Positions 1 to 9,187 of a stretch of 64,000 nucleotides of DNA are shown piece by piece. Location of the stretch: positions 30,765 through 94,764 of the forward strand of contig CALVCU010000005.1 of NCBI GenBank assembly GCA_944326135.1, given 5' to 3'. Numbering within the stretch: the stretch's first letter is position 1; each line of letters starts with the position of its first letter. Source of the DNA: an uncultured Ligilactobacillus sp. (GTDB lineage: Bacteria > Bacillota > Bacilli > Lactobacillales > Lactobacillaceae). The notes under the pieces are model-generated. The model searched no databases, was not told the DNA's origin, and saw only the letters and a list, made by a program, of their open reading frames with translations. The position numbers and the translations under genes are program-made.

Positions 1-1
1 A

Positions 2-418
2 TTAAGTGATGATTTTACAGTTGATGATTTTTATCAACGATTACAAAAAAAGAAAAAAATGATAAAACCAGCTTTACTAGATCAAACTGTAGTAACAGGA
101 TTGGGTAATATTTATGTGGATGAAGTTTTATGGATGAGTAAAATACATCCTCAAACGATTGCTAGTCATTTGACTAAAGCTGATGTGAAAAAATTACACG
201 ATAATATTATTAAAGAATTAAAGTTAGCTATTAAAGCACAAGGGACAACTGTTTTTACCTTTAAAACTGCTTTTAATCATGCAGGTGATTTTCAAAATCA
301 GTTACATGTTTATAGAAGAACGAATGAATTATGTGAACGTTGTGGTACAAAAATAGAACGAATTGTAGTTGGGCAGCGTGGTACACATATATGTCCTAAG
401 GAGCAAAAAATAAAATAA
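2..418 (+). CDS. mutM: Formamidopyrimidine-DNA glycosylase, C-terminal part (5' truncated by window)
   Basis: This is the 3' part of a Fpg/MutM DNA glycosylase-lyase, which removes 8-oxoguanine and other oxidised purines. The frame is open from base 2, so the ATG at 59 is internal. The helix-two-turn-helix region (LLDQTVVTGLGNIYVDE) and the C-terminal zinc-finger region are present. Three zinc-finger cysteines are at 332-334, 341-343 and 392-394 with family spacing (C-x2-C-x16-C). The fourth position, normally Cys in a CPKC motif, is Glu (GAG, 401-403). The stop overlaps the coaE start by one base (TAATG), and mutM-coaE is a common Firmicute pair. The family call is secure; whether the finger still binds zinc is unclear. 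Confidence 0.95.
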   Translation, partial: LSDDFTVDDFYQRLQKKKKMIKPALLDQTVVTGLGNIYVDEVLWMSKIHPQTIASHLTKADVKKLHDNIIKELKLAIKAQGTTVFTFKTAFNHAGDFQNQLHVYRRTNELCERCGTKIERIVVGQRGTHICPKEQKIK

Positions 419-1017
419 TGACATACGTATTAGGTTTAACCGGTGGAATTGCATGTGGAAAAACAACTGCAAGCAATATTTTAAGGGAATTTGGTGCAAA
501 AATAATTGATGGGGATATTGTGGCTCGCCAATTACAATGTAAAAATCAAATCGGACTTAATAAAATAGTTACTGAATTCGGTACAGAATATCTATTATCA
601 AATGGAGAACTTAATAGAAAGAAGTTAGGCGATTTAGTTTTTAATAATCAAAAAGAACTAGAAAAATTAAATCAAATTATGTCTCCACTAATTAAACATG
701 AAATTTTAAATGAATTACAAAATCTAAAACAAAAACAAGTTAAATTAATTGTATTAGATATTGCACTTTTATTTGAAGGAAAATACGAGCGCTTTTGTAC
801 AAGTACGATGGTAATATGTACAACACGTGAACGACAGATTAAGCAATTAATGGAACGTAACCATTTTACTAAACAAGACGCAATAGCACGTATTGATGCT
901 CAAATATCAAGTAAAATACGGAATCAAAATGCAGATTTTATCATAAAAAATGATGGTACATTTGAAGATTTAAAGCTAAAAATGATAAAATGGTTGTCAA
1001 TGAATAAGTTGTTATAA
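418..1017 (+). CDS. coaE: Dephospho-CoA kinase
   Basis: The enzyme phosphorylates the 3'-hydroxyl of dephospho-CoA with ATP, the last step of coenzyme A synthesis, in the cytoplasm. The P-loop GLTGGIACGKTT is at residues 6-17. It is followed by the substrate-site stretch IIDGDIVARQL and the lid-region motif VLDIALLFE, where the commoner form has Pro for the first Ala. The length of 199 residues is normal. It overlaps the mutM stop by one base and is followed closely by nrdR, so it is probably co-transcribed. The other CoA genes of this window (coaBC) lie 42 kb away. Confidence 0.95.
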   Translation: MTYVLGLTGGIACGKTTASNILREFGAKIIDGDIVARQLQCKNQIGLNKIVTEFGTEYLLSNGELNRKKLGDLVFNNQKELEKLNQIMSPLIKHEILNELQNLKQKQVKLIVLDIALLFEGKYERFCTSTMVICTTRERQIKQLMERNHFTKQDAIARIDAQISSKIRNQNADFIIKNDGTFEDLKLKMIKWLSMNKLL

Positions 1018-1029
1018 GAGGTGAAAAGA

Positions 1030-1500
1030 ATGCTTTGCCCACAATGTCATAATAATAGTTCACGTGTAGTGGATAGTAGGCCAGCAGATAATGGTCGCGC
1101 GATTAGAAGAAGACGTGAATGTGAAAAATGTGGTTTTAGATTTACTACATTTGAACGAATTGAAACTACACCTTTACTTGTAATTAAGAAAAATGGAGCA
1201 CGCGAAGAGTTTAATCGTGATAAAATTCTTCATGGAATAATGAGAGCTGCGGAAAAACGCCCAGTAGGTATGGATAAAATCACAAGTGTAGTAGATGAAG
1301 TTGAACAAAAAGTTCGTGCTGTAGGCGGAACCGAAATTTCTAGTCAATTAATTGGTGAATATGTCATGAGTATTTTAGTAGATGTTGATGATGTAACATA
1401 TATTCGCTTCGCAAGTGTTTATCGCGAATTTAAAGATATGAAATCATTTGCACAAGAATTGCAAGAATTAATGAAGAGAAATGGAAAAGATGCAGATTAA
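1030..1500 (+). CDS. nrdR: Ribonucleotide reductase transcriptional repressor NrdR
   Basis: NrdR is a nucleotide-sensing repressor that binds NrdR boxes before ribonucleotide reductase genes. The N-terminus has a four-Cys zinc ribbon (CPQC near residue 3 and CEKC near 30), followed by the ATP-cone domain from about residue 46 to 136. I start it at ATG 1030. The in-frame GTG at 1021 is part of the purine-rich AGAGGTGA ribosome site, and the family normally begins Met-x-Cys-Pro. That gives 156 residues. The next gene, dnaB, is a standard neighbour in Bacilli. Confidence 0.95.
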   Translation: MLCPQCHNNSSRVVDSRPADNGRAIRRRRECEKCGFRFTTFERIETTPLLVIKKNGAREEFNRDKILHGIMRAAEKRPVGMDKITSVVDEVEQKVRAVGGTEISSQLIGEYVMSILVDVDDVTYIRFASVYREFKDMKSFAQELQELMKRNGKDAD

Positions 1501-1515
1501 TAAGGAGGAGAGACT

Positions 1516-2850
1516 TTGAATCACAATTTATTAGCAACAGATCAATATAAAGTGGTTTCAAGGTCTAGTTTTCAAGATTTTCACTTTGAAACTTTAACTC
1601 AGTTATACCAACCATTTATAGGGACAGCAAGTGTTTCATTATATACAACATTAGTATCACAGTTAGAAACAGGAAATTTTCAACAAATTACGGCTACTCA
1701 ACATGAACAGTTATTAATTACATTAGGAATTAATTTATCTGAATTTATTGATGCTATTAAAAGACTTGAGGCAGTTGCGTTGTTAAAGTCTTATCGCAAA
1801 TTGGATGATACATTAATGGTATATGAGCTATTGCCTGCTAAGGATGGACAAAGCTTTTTTAATGATGAATTATTATCATCAATGTTGTTGCAATATGTTG
1901 GTGACCAGAGGTTCGCTTTATTAGTTGAAAAGTTTGAAGGAAATCATTGGTCAAAAAATGAATTTAAAGAATTGACACATTCATTTGCAGATGTCTTTGA
2001 AAAACAAAATTTGAAAACTTCAGAATCTTCTCTTAGAGTTTCTCAAAATGATAGTAAAAAAATTGTTATTCCTGAAAAATTGGACTATCAATTCATGAAA
2101 AAAATTTTACAAAATTCATTTGTTAATGTTCAAGATGTTACAAAAAATTTAGAGACCGTTAATACAATTGCGATGATGTACGGACTGGATGAAATGCAAG
2201 TCGTTAAATTAATTGAAGAATCATTTGATGTTGCGCATGATAGGGTTAACTGGTTAGCTTTTAGAAAATTAGCAAGCCAAAAATATGAATTTATTCTTAA
2301 AAATCCGTCTATGCATTCTGATTCAAGGGAAAATGAAAATAAAACTGTTGAGGCAGATAATTTTAATGGGAATGAAGAAAAAATTTTATTCCAAGCATTT
2401 CAAGAATATGCTCCAATGGAATTTTTAAGTGCACTAAAAGAAGAACAAGGGATGCCTTCGATTTCCAATGAGGAACGAATTACAATCTCGAAAGCTGTTT
2501 CTGATGGTGGCCTTCCTTTAGCTGTGATTAATGTATTAATTCATTATATGTTAGTTGATCAACAAATGAGTTCTATTAATCAAAAATATTTTGAAAAGAC
2601 TGCATTAGATTGGATGAAACAAAAGATAAAAACTCCACAGCAAGCAATTAATTATATTCTTAAGAGACAAGCTGTAATGAGAAAAAAATCTACGAAATTT
2701 CAATCTAAGGGTCGTAAACCGATTGTTGAAAAATTACCAGATTGGGCCAAAAAACAAAGTAATGAAGAAAAGAGTCAAAATATAAGTAATAGCGAAGAAA
2801 TTAATCAAGATATTAAACGATTAATGAAAAAAATTAATGATGATCACTAA
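1516..2850 (+). CDS. dnaB: Replication initiation and membrane attachment protein DnaB (Firmicute type)
   Basis: This is the Bacillus-type DnaB helicase-loading protein, not the replicative helicase. With DnaD and DnaI it loads the helicase at oriC and at stalled forks. It has 444 residues and a TTG start at 1516 behind a strong GGAGGAG site (1504-1510). The C-terminal half contains the DnaB/DnaD-type helical domain, including the ...FLSALKEEQGMPSISNEE... region and a YILKRQ-like motif, followed by a basic, low-complexity tail. The nrdR-dnaB-dnaI order is the usual Bacilli arrangement and supports the call. Confidence 0.93.
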   Translation: MNHNLLATDQYKVVSRSSFQDFHFETLTQLYQPFIGTASVSLYTTLVSQLETGNFQQITATQHEQLLITLGINLSEFIDAIKRLEAVALLKSYRKLDDTLMVYELLPAKDGQSFFNDELLSSMLLQYVGDQRFALLVEKFEGNHWSKNEFKELTHSFADVFEKQNLKTSESSLRVSQNDSKKIVIPEKLDYQFMKKILQNSFVNVQDVTKNLETVNTIAMMYGLDEMQVVKLIEESFDVAHDRVNWLAFRKLASQKYEFILKNPSMHSDSRENENKTVEADNFNGNEEKILFQAFQEYAPMEFLSALKEEQGMPSISNEERITISKAVSDGGLPLAVINVLIHYMLVDQQMSSINQKYFEKTALDWMKQKIKTPQQAINYILKRQAVMRKKSTKFQSKGRKPIVEKLPDWAKKQSNEEKSQNISNSEEINQDIKRLMKKINDDH

Positions 2851-2867
2851 GTGAGGTATGAACAAAT

Positions 2868-3809
2868 ATGGATAATATAAGCGACGGATTAAAGCGACGC
2901 TTTCATGATCAACAATTACGTGAAAAATATCTAACATTATTTAATCAAGTGATACAAGATAATGAAGTTGCAAATTTTTTGAAAGAAAATCAAGATAAAT
3001 TATCAAAAGAAGATGTAATTAAGGGTTTTAGCAAATTATATGAATTTGTAACAATAAAAGATGAAATGAAGGCTGGTAAAAAAACTTTCGCGCCTGGATA
3101 CGCACCATATTTAATTGTGAGTGATCATCATATTGAAGTTGTATATAAACCTACAGAGTCGTTTTCAAAACAAAAGAAGAGTCAACAATTAAAGGACAAT
3201 ATTAAAGCAATTAATTTGCCTAAAAGTTTGCAGAAGGCTCGAATTGAAAATTATGATATCAAGGGACGTGAAGAGCCCTTAAAAGCAGCATTAGAATTTA
3301 TTGATAATTGTACAACGTATTTTAAACAAGATAATGGAAGTTTTCCTAAGGGATTATATTTATCTGGAAGTTTTGGTGTTGGAAAGAGTTATTTATTAGC
3401 TGCAATAGCAATTAAATTGGCAGAAAAAAATATTGAAGTTCGATATTATCATTTTCCAACTTTTGTAGGCGAAATGATGAATGCAATTAGTGAAAATCGA
3501 ACAAATCAGATAATTAATCAAATAAAAAACACTGCTGTTGTTATTTTTGATGATATTGGGTCTACACAAATTACATCTTGGATAAGAGATAACGTTCTCG
3601 GTGTAATTTTAGAGTATAGGATGGCAAATGAATTACCAACATTATTTAGTTCAAATTTGTCAATTAGTGAATTAAAGGATCAATTTTTAACAGTTACTAA
3701 TAAAGGAGATTCAGAACCTTTAAAGGCCTTAAGGATAACAGAAAGAATTAAATTTTTAGCAACAGAATATCGAATGGTTGGAATTAATCGAAGAAATCCT
3801 GAAAAATAG
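2868..3809 (+). CDS. dnaI: Primosomal protein DnaI, helicase loader AAA+ ATPase
   Basis: DnaI loads the replicative helicase. It has 313 residues, with an N-terminal helicase-interaction domain and a C-terminal AAA+ ATPase. The Walker A motif GSFGVGKS is near residues 166-173 and Walker B VVIFDDIG near 224-231. An Arg-rich sensor region and C-terminal end follow. The N-terminal domain shows no cysteine pair where Bacillus subtilis DnaI has a zinc site, so this version probably folds without zinc. It starts at ATG 2868, 17 bases after the dnaB stop, and ends just before the thrS promoter. Confidence 0.95.
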   Translation: MDNISDGLKRRFHDQQLREKYLTLFNQVIQDNEVANFLKENQDKLSKEDVIKGFSKLYEFVTIKDEMKAGKKTFAPGYAPYLIVSDHHIEVVYKPTESFSKQKKSQQLKDNIKAINLPKSLQKARIENYDIKGREEPLKAALEFIDNCTTYFKQDNGSFPKGLYLSGSFGVGKSYLLAAIAIKLAEKNIEVRYYHFPTFVGEMMNAISENRTNQIINQIKNTAVVIFDDIGSTQITSWIRDNVLGVILEYRMANELPTLFSSNLSISELKDQFLTVTNKGDSEPLKALRITERIKFLATEYRMVGINRRNPEK

Positions 3810-3811
3810 AC

Positions 3812-3840
3812 TTGTCAAAAAGATAAATTGGTGGTTAAAT
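3812..3840 (+). promoter_or_regulatory. Promoter of the thrS T-box transcript
   Basis: TTGTCA at 3812-3817 and TTAAAT at 3835-3840 are separated by 17 bases. Transcription would start near 3847, exactly where the first strand of T-box stem I begins, which supports this site. Confidence 0.7.
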
Positions 3841-3847
3841 TAAATTA

Positions 3848-4070
3848 ATGAAAGACAAACGGAACGTTAACTCAGGGATAGAAACCTCGACTGAAAGTTT
3901 CTAATAAACGTGCTTACCACTTTCATTTTATCCTATTTAATCGTAGGCGAGTCGTTTCGATATCGACGAAAATGAAGAATCTTATTTGCAAATAATAAGA
4001 TTGAATTTGGGTGGAACCACGTATTTATGCGTCCCATATGCAATTATTAGTGCATATGGGGCGTTTTTTT
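3848..4070 (+). promoter_or_regulatory. T-box leader, threonine type, with terminator
   Basis: This leader RNA senses uncharged tRNA-Thr and controls thrS by antitermination. The conserved T-box sequence TGGGTGGAACCACG is at 4008-4021. The intrinsic terminator has arms 4029-4042 and 4051-4063 followed by seven T. At the base of stem I, 3848-3854 (ATGAAAG) pairs perfectly with 3920-3926. Next comes an internal loop, then a second helix (3864-3868 with 3907-3911). The 3' side of that loop contains ACC at 3916-3918, followed by a purine, which fits a specifier codon for threonine. It fills the roughly 300-base gap between dnaI and thrS. Confidence 0.92.
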
Positions 4071-4109
4071 ATTTTCGTTTATCTGGATTTTGTTGAAGGA
4101 GGATTTTAT

Positions 4110-6050
4110 ATGTCAGAAATTAATATTACTTTCCCAGATGGTTCGGTTAAACCATTTGAAAAGGGTGTAACAGTAGAAGATATTGCTAAATCAATTAGTA
4201 TTAGTTTAGCTAAAAAAGCAGTTGCCGGAAAATTCAATAATCAATTAGTGGATTATCATGAAAATCTTACTGAAGATGGATCTATTGAGATTATTACAAA
4301 AGATTCTGATGAAGGTCTAGTTGTACTATGGAATACAGTATCTCAAGTCCTTAAACATGCTTTGCATAATTTATATCCAGAAATGAAATTTGGTGAAAGT
4401 AAAGCAACGGAACATGGATTTTTCCTAGATACAGATAATCAAGAAGGCCAAGTTTCAGAAGACGATTTTGAAAAAATTACTGCTGAAATGAATAAATTGA
4501 TTAAAAAGAACATTGCGATTGAAAAAGTATCTGTACCTCTTGAAGAAGCATTAAAATTGGTTGCAAATGATGAATATCAAACAGAACTAATTAAAGAAAA
4601 TGCACAAGATTCAGAAGTTGTAATGTATCAACAAGATGATTTCAAGTACTTAGGTGATGTTCAATTAGCTTCAACTGGAATGATCAAAGTTTATAAGATT
4701 TTATCAGTTGCTGGTGCATATTGGAAGGGTGCCTCAAGTAATCCAATGCTTCAACGTATCTATGGAACAGCATTTTATAAGCAAAAAGATTTAGAAGCAG
4801 ATGATGTAAGACGAAAAGAAGCACGTGAACGTGATCATCGTGTTATTGGGAACAACTTAGATTTATTCTTTGTAGATCCAAAGGTTGGTGCTGGGTTGCC
4901 TTATTGGATGCCAAAGGGTGCAACAATTCGTCGTACAATTGAACGTTATATTATCGATAAAGAAGTTGCTGATGGATATGAACATGTTTATACACCTGTT
5001 TTAATGAACTTAGATGTTTATAAACAATCTGGCCACTGGGACCATTATCATGATGACATGTTCCCACCAATGGATATGGGTGAGGGAGAAATGCTTGAAT
5101 TACGTCCCATGAATTGTCCATCACATATACAAATATATAAGCATCATAAACGTTCATATCGTGAATTACCATTACGAATAGCTGAAATTGGTATGATGCA
5201 CAGATATGAAAAATCAGGTGCATTATCAGGATTACAACGTGTACGTGAAATGGAATTGAACGATGGCCACACATTTGTTACAATGGATCAAATTCAAGAA
5301 GAATTTGCTAAGATTCTTCGATTAATTATGGATGTATACAAAGACTTTAATATTACTGATTACACATTCCGTTTAAGTTACCGTGATCCAGAAAATACAG
5401 AAAAATACTATAATGATGATGAAATGTGGGAAAAATCACAAAAAATGCTTAAAGGCGCAATGGATGATTTAGGACTTGAATATTATGAAGCTGAAGGCGA
5501 AGCTGCATTTTACGGTCCAAAATTAGATATTCAAACAAAAACAGCTTTAGGTGCTGAAGAAACAATGTCTACTATCCAATTAGATTTCTTACTTCCAGAA
5601 CGATTTGATTTAAGTTATATTGGTGCAGATGGTGAAGAACACCGTCCTATTATGATTCACCGTGGAGTAATTGGAACACTAGAACGTTTCACAGCTTACT
5701 TAACTGAAATTTATAAGGGTGCCTTTCCAACATGGTTATCACCTGAACAAGTTACAATCATTCCAGTAAGTAATGAACATCATTTAGAATATGCTAAAGA
5801 ATTATCAAGTAAACTTACAGCACATCATATTCGTGTCAAATTAGATGATCGTAATGAAAAGATGGGATATAAGATTCGTCAAGCACAGGTAAACAAAATC
5901 CCATATACTTTAGTAGTTGGAGATTCTGAAACTGAAAATCACACAGTTACTGTTCGTCATTACGGAAAAGAAGATACAGAAACAATGCCATTTGATGAAT
6001 TTGTAACAATGATCAATCAAGATATTGAAAGTTACAGTCGCGAAAATTAA
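4110..6050 (+). CDS. thrS: Threonine--tRNA ligase
   Basis: The enzyme charges tRNA-Thr. I start at ATG 4110 behind AAGGAGG (4096-4102). An upstream in-frame start at 4011 would lie inside the T-box element. It has 646 residues: TGS domain at about 1-60, the editing domain with its SAD-type second half at about 65-230, the class II catalytic core at about 240-540 and the anticodon-binding domain to the end. The catalytic zinc ligands are recognisable: the Cys of PMNCPSH, a His in LNDGHTF and the His of IMIHRG. Class II motif 3 is GVIGTLERF. Expression is expected to rise when tRNA-Thr is uncharged. Confidence 0.97.
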   Translation: MSEINITFPDGSVKPFEKGVTVEDIAKSISISLAKKAVAGKFNNQLVDYHENLTEDGSIEIITKDSDEGLVVLWNTVSQVLKHALHNLYPEMKFGESKATEHGFFLDTDNQEGQVSEDDFEKITAEMNKLIKKNIAIEKVSVPLEEALKLVANDEYQTELIKENAQDSEVVMYQQDDFKYLGDVQLASTGMIKVYKILSVAGAYWKGASSNPMLQRIYGTAFYKQKDLEADDVRRKEARERDHRVIGNNLDLFFVDPKVGAGLPYWMPKGATIRRTIERYIIDKEVADGYEHVYTPVLMNLDVYKQSGHWDHYHDDMFPPMDMGEGEMLELRPMNCPSHIQIYKHHKRSYRELPLRIAEIGMMHRYEKSGALSGLQRVREMELNDGHTFVTMDQIQEEFAKILRLIMDVYKDFNITDYTFRLSYRDPENTEKYYNDDEMWEKSQKMLKGAMDDLGLEYYEAEGEAAFYGPKLDIQTKTALGAEETMSTIQLDFLLPERFDLSYIGADGEEHRPIMIHRGVIGTLERFTAYLTEIYKGAFPTWLSPEQVTIIPVSNEHHLEYAKELSSKLTAHHIRVKLDDRNEKMGYKIRQAQVNKIPYTLVVGDSETENHTVTVRHYGKEDTETMPFDEFVTMINQDIESYSREN

Positions 6051-6053
6051 TCC

Positions 6054-6082
6054 TTGACATTTGTGGAATTAATTGTTAAACT
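6054..6082 (+). promoter_or_regulatory. Promoter of infC-rpmI-rplT
   Basis: TTGACA at 6054-6059 and TAAACT at 6077-6082 are separated by 17 bases. The site begins directly after the thrS stop and upstream of the L20 leader, so the translation-factor operon has its own start. Confidence 0.65.
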
Positions 6083-6094
6083 TTAAAAAGTTGA

Positions 6095-6217
6095 GAAAAA
6101 AGCAGAGGCAACCGCTTCTCGCCTTGCAGACAAGAGTCTCCGGGCAGAAATTAAGAAATTAATTCCGTAAATCGGACGGTACCTCTGTTTGCTGCAAATC
6201 AAACAGAGGTATTTTTT
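6095..6217 (+). promoter_or_regulatory. Ribosomal protein L20-type leader with terminator
   Basis: The 5' leader before infC-rpmI-rplT resembles the Bacilli L20 leader, in which free L20 promotes early termination. It carries the characteristic AGAGGCAACCGC start, a CCGGGCAGAAATT region and a CCGTAAATCGGACGG region. A strong terminator follows: arms 6181-6190 and 6201-6210, then TATTTTTT. The exact 5' border is inferred from the promoter at 6054. Confidence 0.8.
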
Positions 6218-6255
6218 ATCTGCATTTTCTCTCTGAATTTATTTGGAGGTGAAGT

Positions 6256-6774
6256 ATCATAGCAGTAGATAAAATGGTTAATGACGGCATTCGTGCTCGT
6301 GAAGTTCGTTTGATCAGTAGCAATGGTGATCAACTTGGTGTTAAATCTAAACGTGAAGCTTTGGAAATTGCTGAGCGTGAAAATCTTGATTTAGTTCTTG
6401 TTGCACCTAAAGCTAAGCCACCTGTTGCTAAAGTAATGGATTATGGTAAATACCGTTTTGAATTACAAAAGAAGCAACGCGAAGCTCGTAAAAAGCAAAA
6501 AGTGGTTAATGTCAAAGAAGTTCGATTGAGTCCAACAATTGACACGAATGACTTTAATATAAAGATGAAGAACGCACGTAAGTTTCTTGCAAAAGGAGAT
6601 AAAGTTAAAGTTTCAATCCGTTTCAAGGGTCGTGCTATTACTCATAAAGACATTGGACGTGAAGTTCTTAGCCGTTTTGCAGAGGAGACCAAGGATGTTG
6701 CAAATGTGGAATCCAAAGCAAAAATGGATGGACGTAGCATGTTCTTAATGCTAGCACCTAAAACAGATAAATAG
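6256..6774 (+). CDS. infC: Translation initiation factor IF-3, probable non-canonical start codon
   Basis: IF-3 binds the 30S subunit and checks start-codon pairing. The N-domain ([14 protein letters not shown]) and the C-domain end ([14 protein letters not shown]) are clear. The only strong ribosome site is GGAGGTGA at 6245-6252. The first in-frame ATG at 6274 lies about 24 bases beyond GGAGG, too far for normal use. A TGA at 6250-6252 closes the frame upstream. The start is therefore probably ATC 6256 or ATA 6259, giving an extra few residues ending in AVDK before MVNDG. Rare starts on infC are known in other bacteria as a basis for autoregulation. The choice between ATC and ATA is open; I use 6256. 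Confidence 0.9.
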   Translation: MIAVDKMVNDGIRAREVRLISSNGDQLGVKSKREALEIAERENLDLVLVAPKAKPPVAKVMDYGKYRFELQKKQREARKKQKVVNVKEVRLSPTIDTNDFNIKMKNARKFLAKGDKVKVSIRFKGRAITHKDIGREVLSRFAEETKDVANVESKAKMDGRSMFLMLAPKTDK

Positions 6775-6802
6775 GTGATTAGATTAATAGGAGGATTTTA
6801 TT

Positions 6803-7003
6803 ATGCCAAAAATGAAAACACACCGCGCATCAACAAAACGTTTTAAACGTACAGGTAAGGGTGGTTTAAAACGTCATCACGCTTATACATCACACCGTTT
6901 CCACGGTAAGACAGTTAAGCAACGTCGTCAATTACGGAAAGCAGCAATGGTTTCATCATCAGATATGAAACGTATCAAGCAAATGCTTTCACAAATGAAA
7001 TAA
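6803..7003 (+). CDS. rpmI: 50S ribosomal protein L35
   Basis: L35 is a small basic protein of the large ribosomal subunit. It has 66 residues and opens with [18 protein letters not shown], typical of the family. It starts behind AGGAGG, 28 bases after infC, in the conserved infC-rpmI-rplT operon, so it is under the L20 leader. Confidence 0.97.
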   Translation: MPKMKTHRASTKRFKRTGKGGLKRHHAYTSHRFHGKTVKQRRQLRKAAMVSSSDMKRIKQMLSQMK

Positions 7004-7059
7004 TTAACTAAATTTTTGAACGAAAGAAACATTACGTTTCAATTTGAGGAGGAATTTTT

Positions 7060-7419
7060 ATGCCACGTGTTAAAGGTGGAACAGTTACACGCAAACGTCG
7101 TAAAAAGATGATTAAATTAGCTAAAGGATATCGCGGTTCAAAGCATATTCAATTTAAAGTTGCTAAGCAACAAGTTATGAAATCATATCAATATGCATTC
7201 CGTGACCGTCGTAAGACTAAGTCAAACTTCCGTAAGTTATGGATTGCTCGTATCAATGCTGCAGCACGTATGAATGATATTAGTTACAGCAAGTTGATGC
7301 ATGGATTGAAGTTAGCTGAAATTGAAGTAAACCGTAAGATGCTTGCAGATTTAGCAGTTAACGATGCAGATGCATTCAAAGCTCTTGTTGATGAAGCAAA
7401 GAAAGCTTTAGAAAAATAA
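7060..7419 (+). CDS. rplT: 50S ribosomal protein L20
   Basis: L20 binds 23S rRNA early in large-subunit assembly and is the expected repressor acting on the leader at 6095-6217. It has 119 residues. The N-terminus [16 protein letters not shown] and the Arg/Lys-rich first half are typical. It starts behind GAGGAGG and ends the operon before a terminator. Confidence 0.97.
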   Translation: MPRVKGGTVTRKRRKKMIKLAKGYRGSKHIQFKVAKQQVMKSYQYAFRDRRKTKSNFRKLWIARINAAARMNDISYSKLMHGLKLAEIEVNRKMLADLAVNDADAFKALVDEAKKALEK

Positions 7420-7434
7420 TTAATCGTTAATAAT

Positions 7435-7468
7435 GACTGGGACATCTTTTGATGATCTCAGTTTTTTT
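7435..7468 (+). terminator. Intrinsic terminator after rplT
   Basis: The arm ACTGGGACATC (from 7436) pairs imperfectly with GATGATCTCAGT (to 7462), and a run of seven T follows. Confidence 0.75.
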
Positions 7469-7531
7469 ATTTATATTTTTCATTTATAATGATATGTGGA
7501 TAATTAATTATATGATAATAGGAGATTATTG

Positions 7532-8065
7532 ATGCTAGAAGAATTTAAGCCTACATGGATGTTAAAGTCAATTTATAATTTAACGCCTGATCAAATTCGA
7601 AATAATAATATTAAATTGATATTAACTGATTTAGATAACACATTGATTGCTTGGAATAATCCAGATGGAACACCTGAATTAAAAGCCTGGTTAAAAGAAA
7701 TGAAAGATGCAGGGATTCCAGTTGTTGTTGTATCTAATAATAATGAAGAAAGAGTAAAAAAGGCGGTAGAAAAATTTGACTTGCCATATATTTCACGTGC
7801 AATGAAACCATTAAAACGTGGCATAAATATTGCTAGAAAACAGTATGACATTGAACCACAAAATATTGTACTTGTTGGAGATCAACTAATGACAGATGTT
7901 TTGGCAGCAAATCGTTCCGGAATCAAGAGTATCCTAGTAAAACCAATTGTAGAGTCGGATGCGTGGAATACAAAATTTAATAGATTCCTTGAAAATATAA
8001 TTAAAAATAAAATGATAAAAAAATATAATATTGAATTTAAATGGGAGATAAAACTAAATGACTGA
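7532..8065 (+). CDS. yqeG: YqeG family HAD-type phosphatase
   Basis: This is a HAD-superfamily phosphatase of the YqeG (HAD IIIA) family; its physiological substrate is not established. Motif I DLDNTLI is near residue 35, and motif II lies in VVVVSNN. The Lys of MKPLKRG is followed by motif III in VGDQLMTDV. I use ATG 7532 rather than the adjacent TTG 7529, because it sits 7 bases after AGGAG. It overlaps yqeH by 8 bases and opens the conserved yqeG-yqeH-yhbY-nadD-yqeK-rsfS operon. Confidence 0.93.
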   Translation: MLEEFKPTWMLKSIYNLTPDQIRNNNIKLILTDLDNTLIAWNNPDGTPELKAWLKEMKDAGIPVVVVSNNNEERVKKAVEKFDLPYISRAMKPLKRGINIARKQYDIEPQNIVLVGDQLMTDVLAANRSGIKSILVKPIVESDAWNTKFNRFLENIIKNKMIKKYNIEFKWEIKLND

Positions 8066-9170
8066 TGAATTAAGATGTATTGGTTGTGGTGCTATTATCC
8101 AAACAGAAGATTCAGATAAAGCTGGTTACATACCAAAGTCTGCATTAGAAAAACAAAAAGATGATATTTATTGTCAAAGATGTTTCCGATTAAGACATTA
8201 TAATGAGATTGCAGATGTGGAATATACAGATGATGATTTTTTAAGCTTTCTAAATCAATTAAGTCAAAAGGATGCATTAATTATCAATGTAATTGATATA
8301 TTTGATTTTACAGGTTCAATAATTCCAGGATTACAGCGTTTTGTTGGAAATAATCCAATCTTAATGGTCGGAAATAAGGAGGATTTATTGCCTAAATCTC
8401 TTAAACGTTCAAGAATTAAAGATTGGGTTAGACAATCTGCAAATAAAGAAGGATTACGTCCTATTGATGTGATTTTAACAAGTGCTAAAAAGGGATTTGA
8501 AATTGATCAATTATTAGAAAAAATAGAGGAATATCGGAATGGTCGAGATGTATACGTTGTTGGAGTAACTAATGTTGGTAAATCAACATTAATTAATAAG
8601 ATTATTCAACAATTAACAGGGGTTAAACAGTTAATTACAACATCTAAATTTCCAGGAACAACATTAGATCGAATCGAAATCCCACTGGATGATGGTCACT
8701 TCTTGATTGATACTCCCGGAATCATTCATCGAAATCAAATGGCACATTATCTTGCGCCAAAAGAATTACGCTTAGTTACACCTCAAAAAGAAATTAAGCC
8801 TAAAGTATTTCAATTACAGGACCAACAAACTTTATTTTTAAGTGCATTAGCAAGATTTGATTTTATTTCAGGTACTAAAGATAGAAATGGCATAGTAGTT
8901 TATTTAGATAATAATTTAAAAATACATCGTACAAAACTAATTAATGCAGAAAAATTTTATCAGAAACATGCGGGAGAACTATTACAACCACCAACCAAAG
9001 ATGAGCTTGAAACATCATTTCCTAAATTGGTTCGATATGAATTTAAAACTAAAGAAAAAAGCGATTTAGTTTTTTCTGGTTTAGGATGGATTACAGTACC
9101 TAAGGATAGCGTTGTAGCCGGATGGGCTCCAGAAGGTGTAGGCGTTTCATTAAGAAAAGCTATGATTTAA
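8058..9170 (+). CDS. yqeH: Ribosome biogenesis GTPase YqeH
   Basis: YqeH is a circularly permuted GTPase needed for 30S subunit assembly. It has 370 residues. An N-terminal four-Cys zinc finger (CIGC near residue 7, CQRC near 40) comes first. The GTPase motifs appear in permuted order: G4 (GNKED), G5, then G1 (GVTNVGKST) and G3 (DTPG). A C-terminal domain follows. It overlaps yqeG by 8 bases, which suggests coupled translation. Confidence 0.96.
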   Translation: MTDELRCIGCGAIIQTEDSDKAGYIPKSALEKQKDDIYCQRCFRLRHYNEIADVEYTDDDFLSFLNQLSQKDALIINVIDIFDFTGSIIPGLQRFVGNNPILMVGNKEDLLPKSLKRSRIKDWVRQSANKEGLRPIDVILTSAKKGFEIDQLLEKIEEYRNGRDVYVVGVTNVGKSTLINKIIQQLTGVKQLITTSKFPGTTLDRIEIPLDDGHFLIDTPGIIHRNQMAHYLAPKELRLVTPQKEIKPKVFQLQDQQTLFLSALARFDFISGTKDRNGIVVYLDNNLKIHRTKLINAEKFYQKHAGELLQPPTKDELETSFPKLVRYEFKTKEKSDLVFSGLGWITVPKDSVVAGWAPEGVGVSLRKAMI

Positions 9171-9187
9171 AGATAGAGGTGAACGAA

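Noticed and set aside
4011..4109. An upstream in-frame extension of thrS
   Set aside because: It lies inside the T-box element and its terminator; the strong AAGGAGG at 4096-4102 fits ATG 4110.
4951..5274. A 107-codon - strand frame in thrS
   Set aside because: It is antisense to a fully conserved synthetase region, with no ribosome site and unlikely composition.
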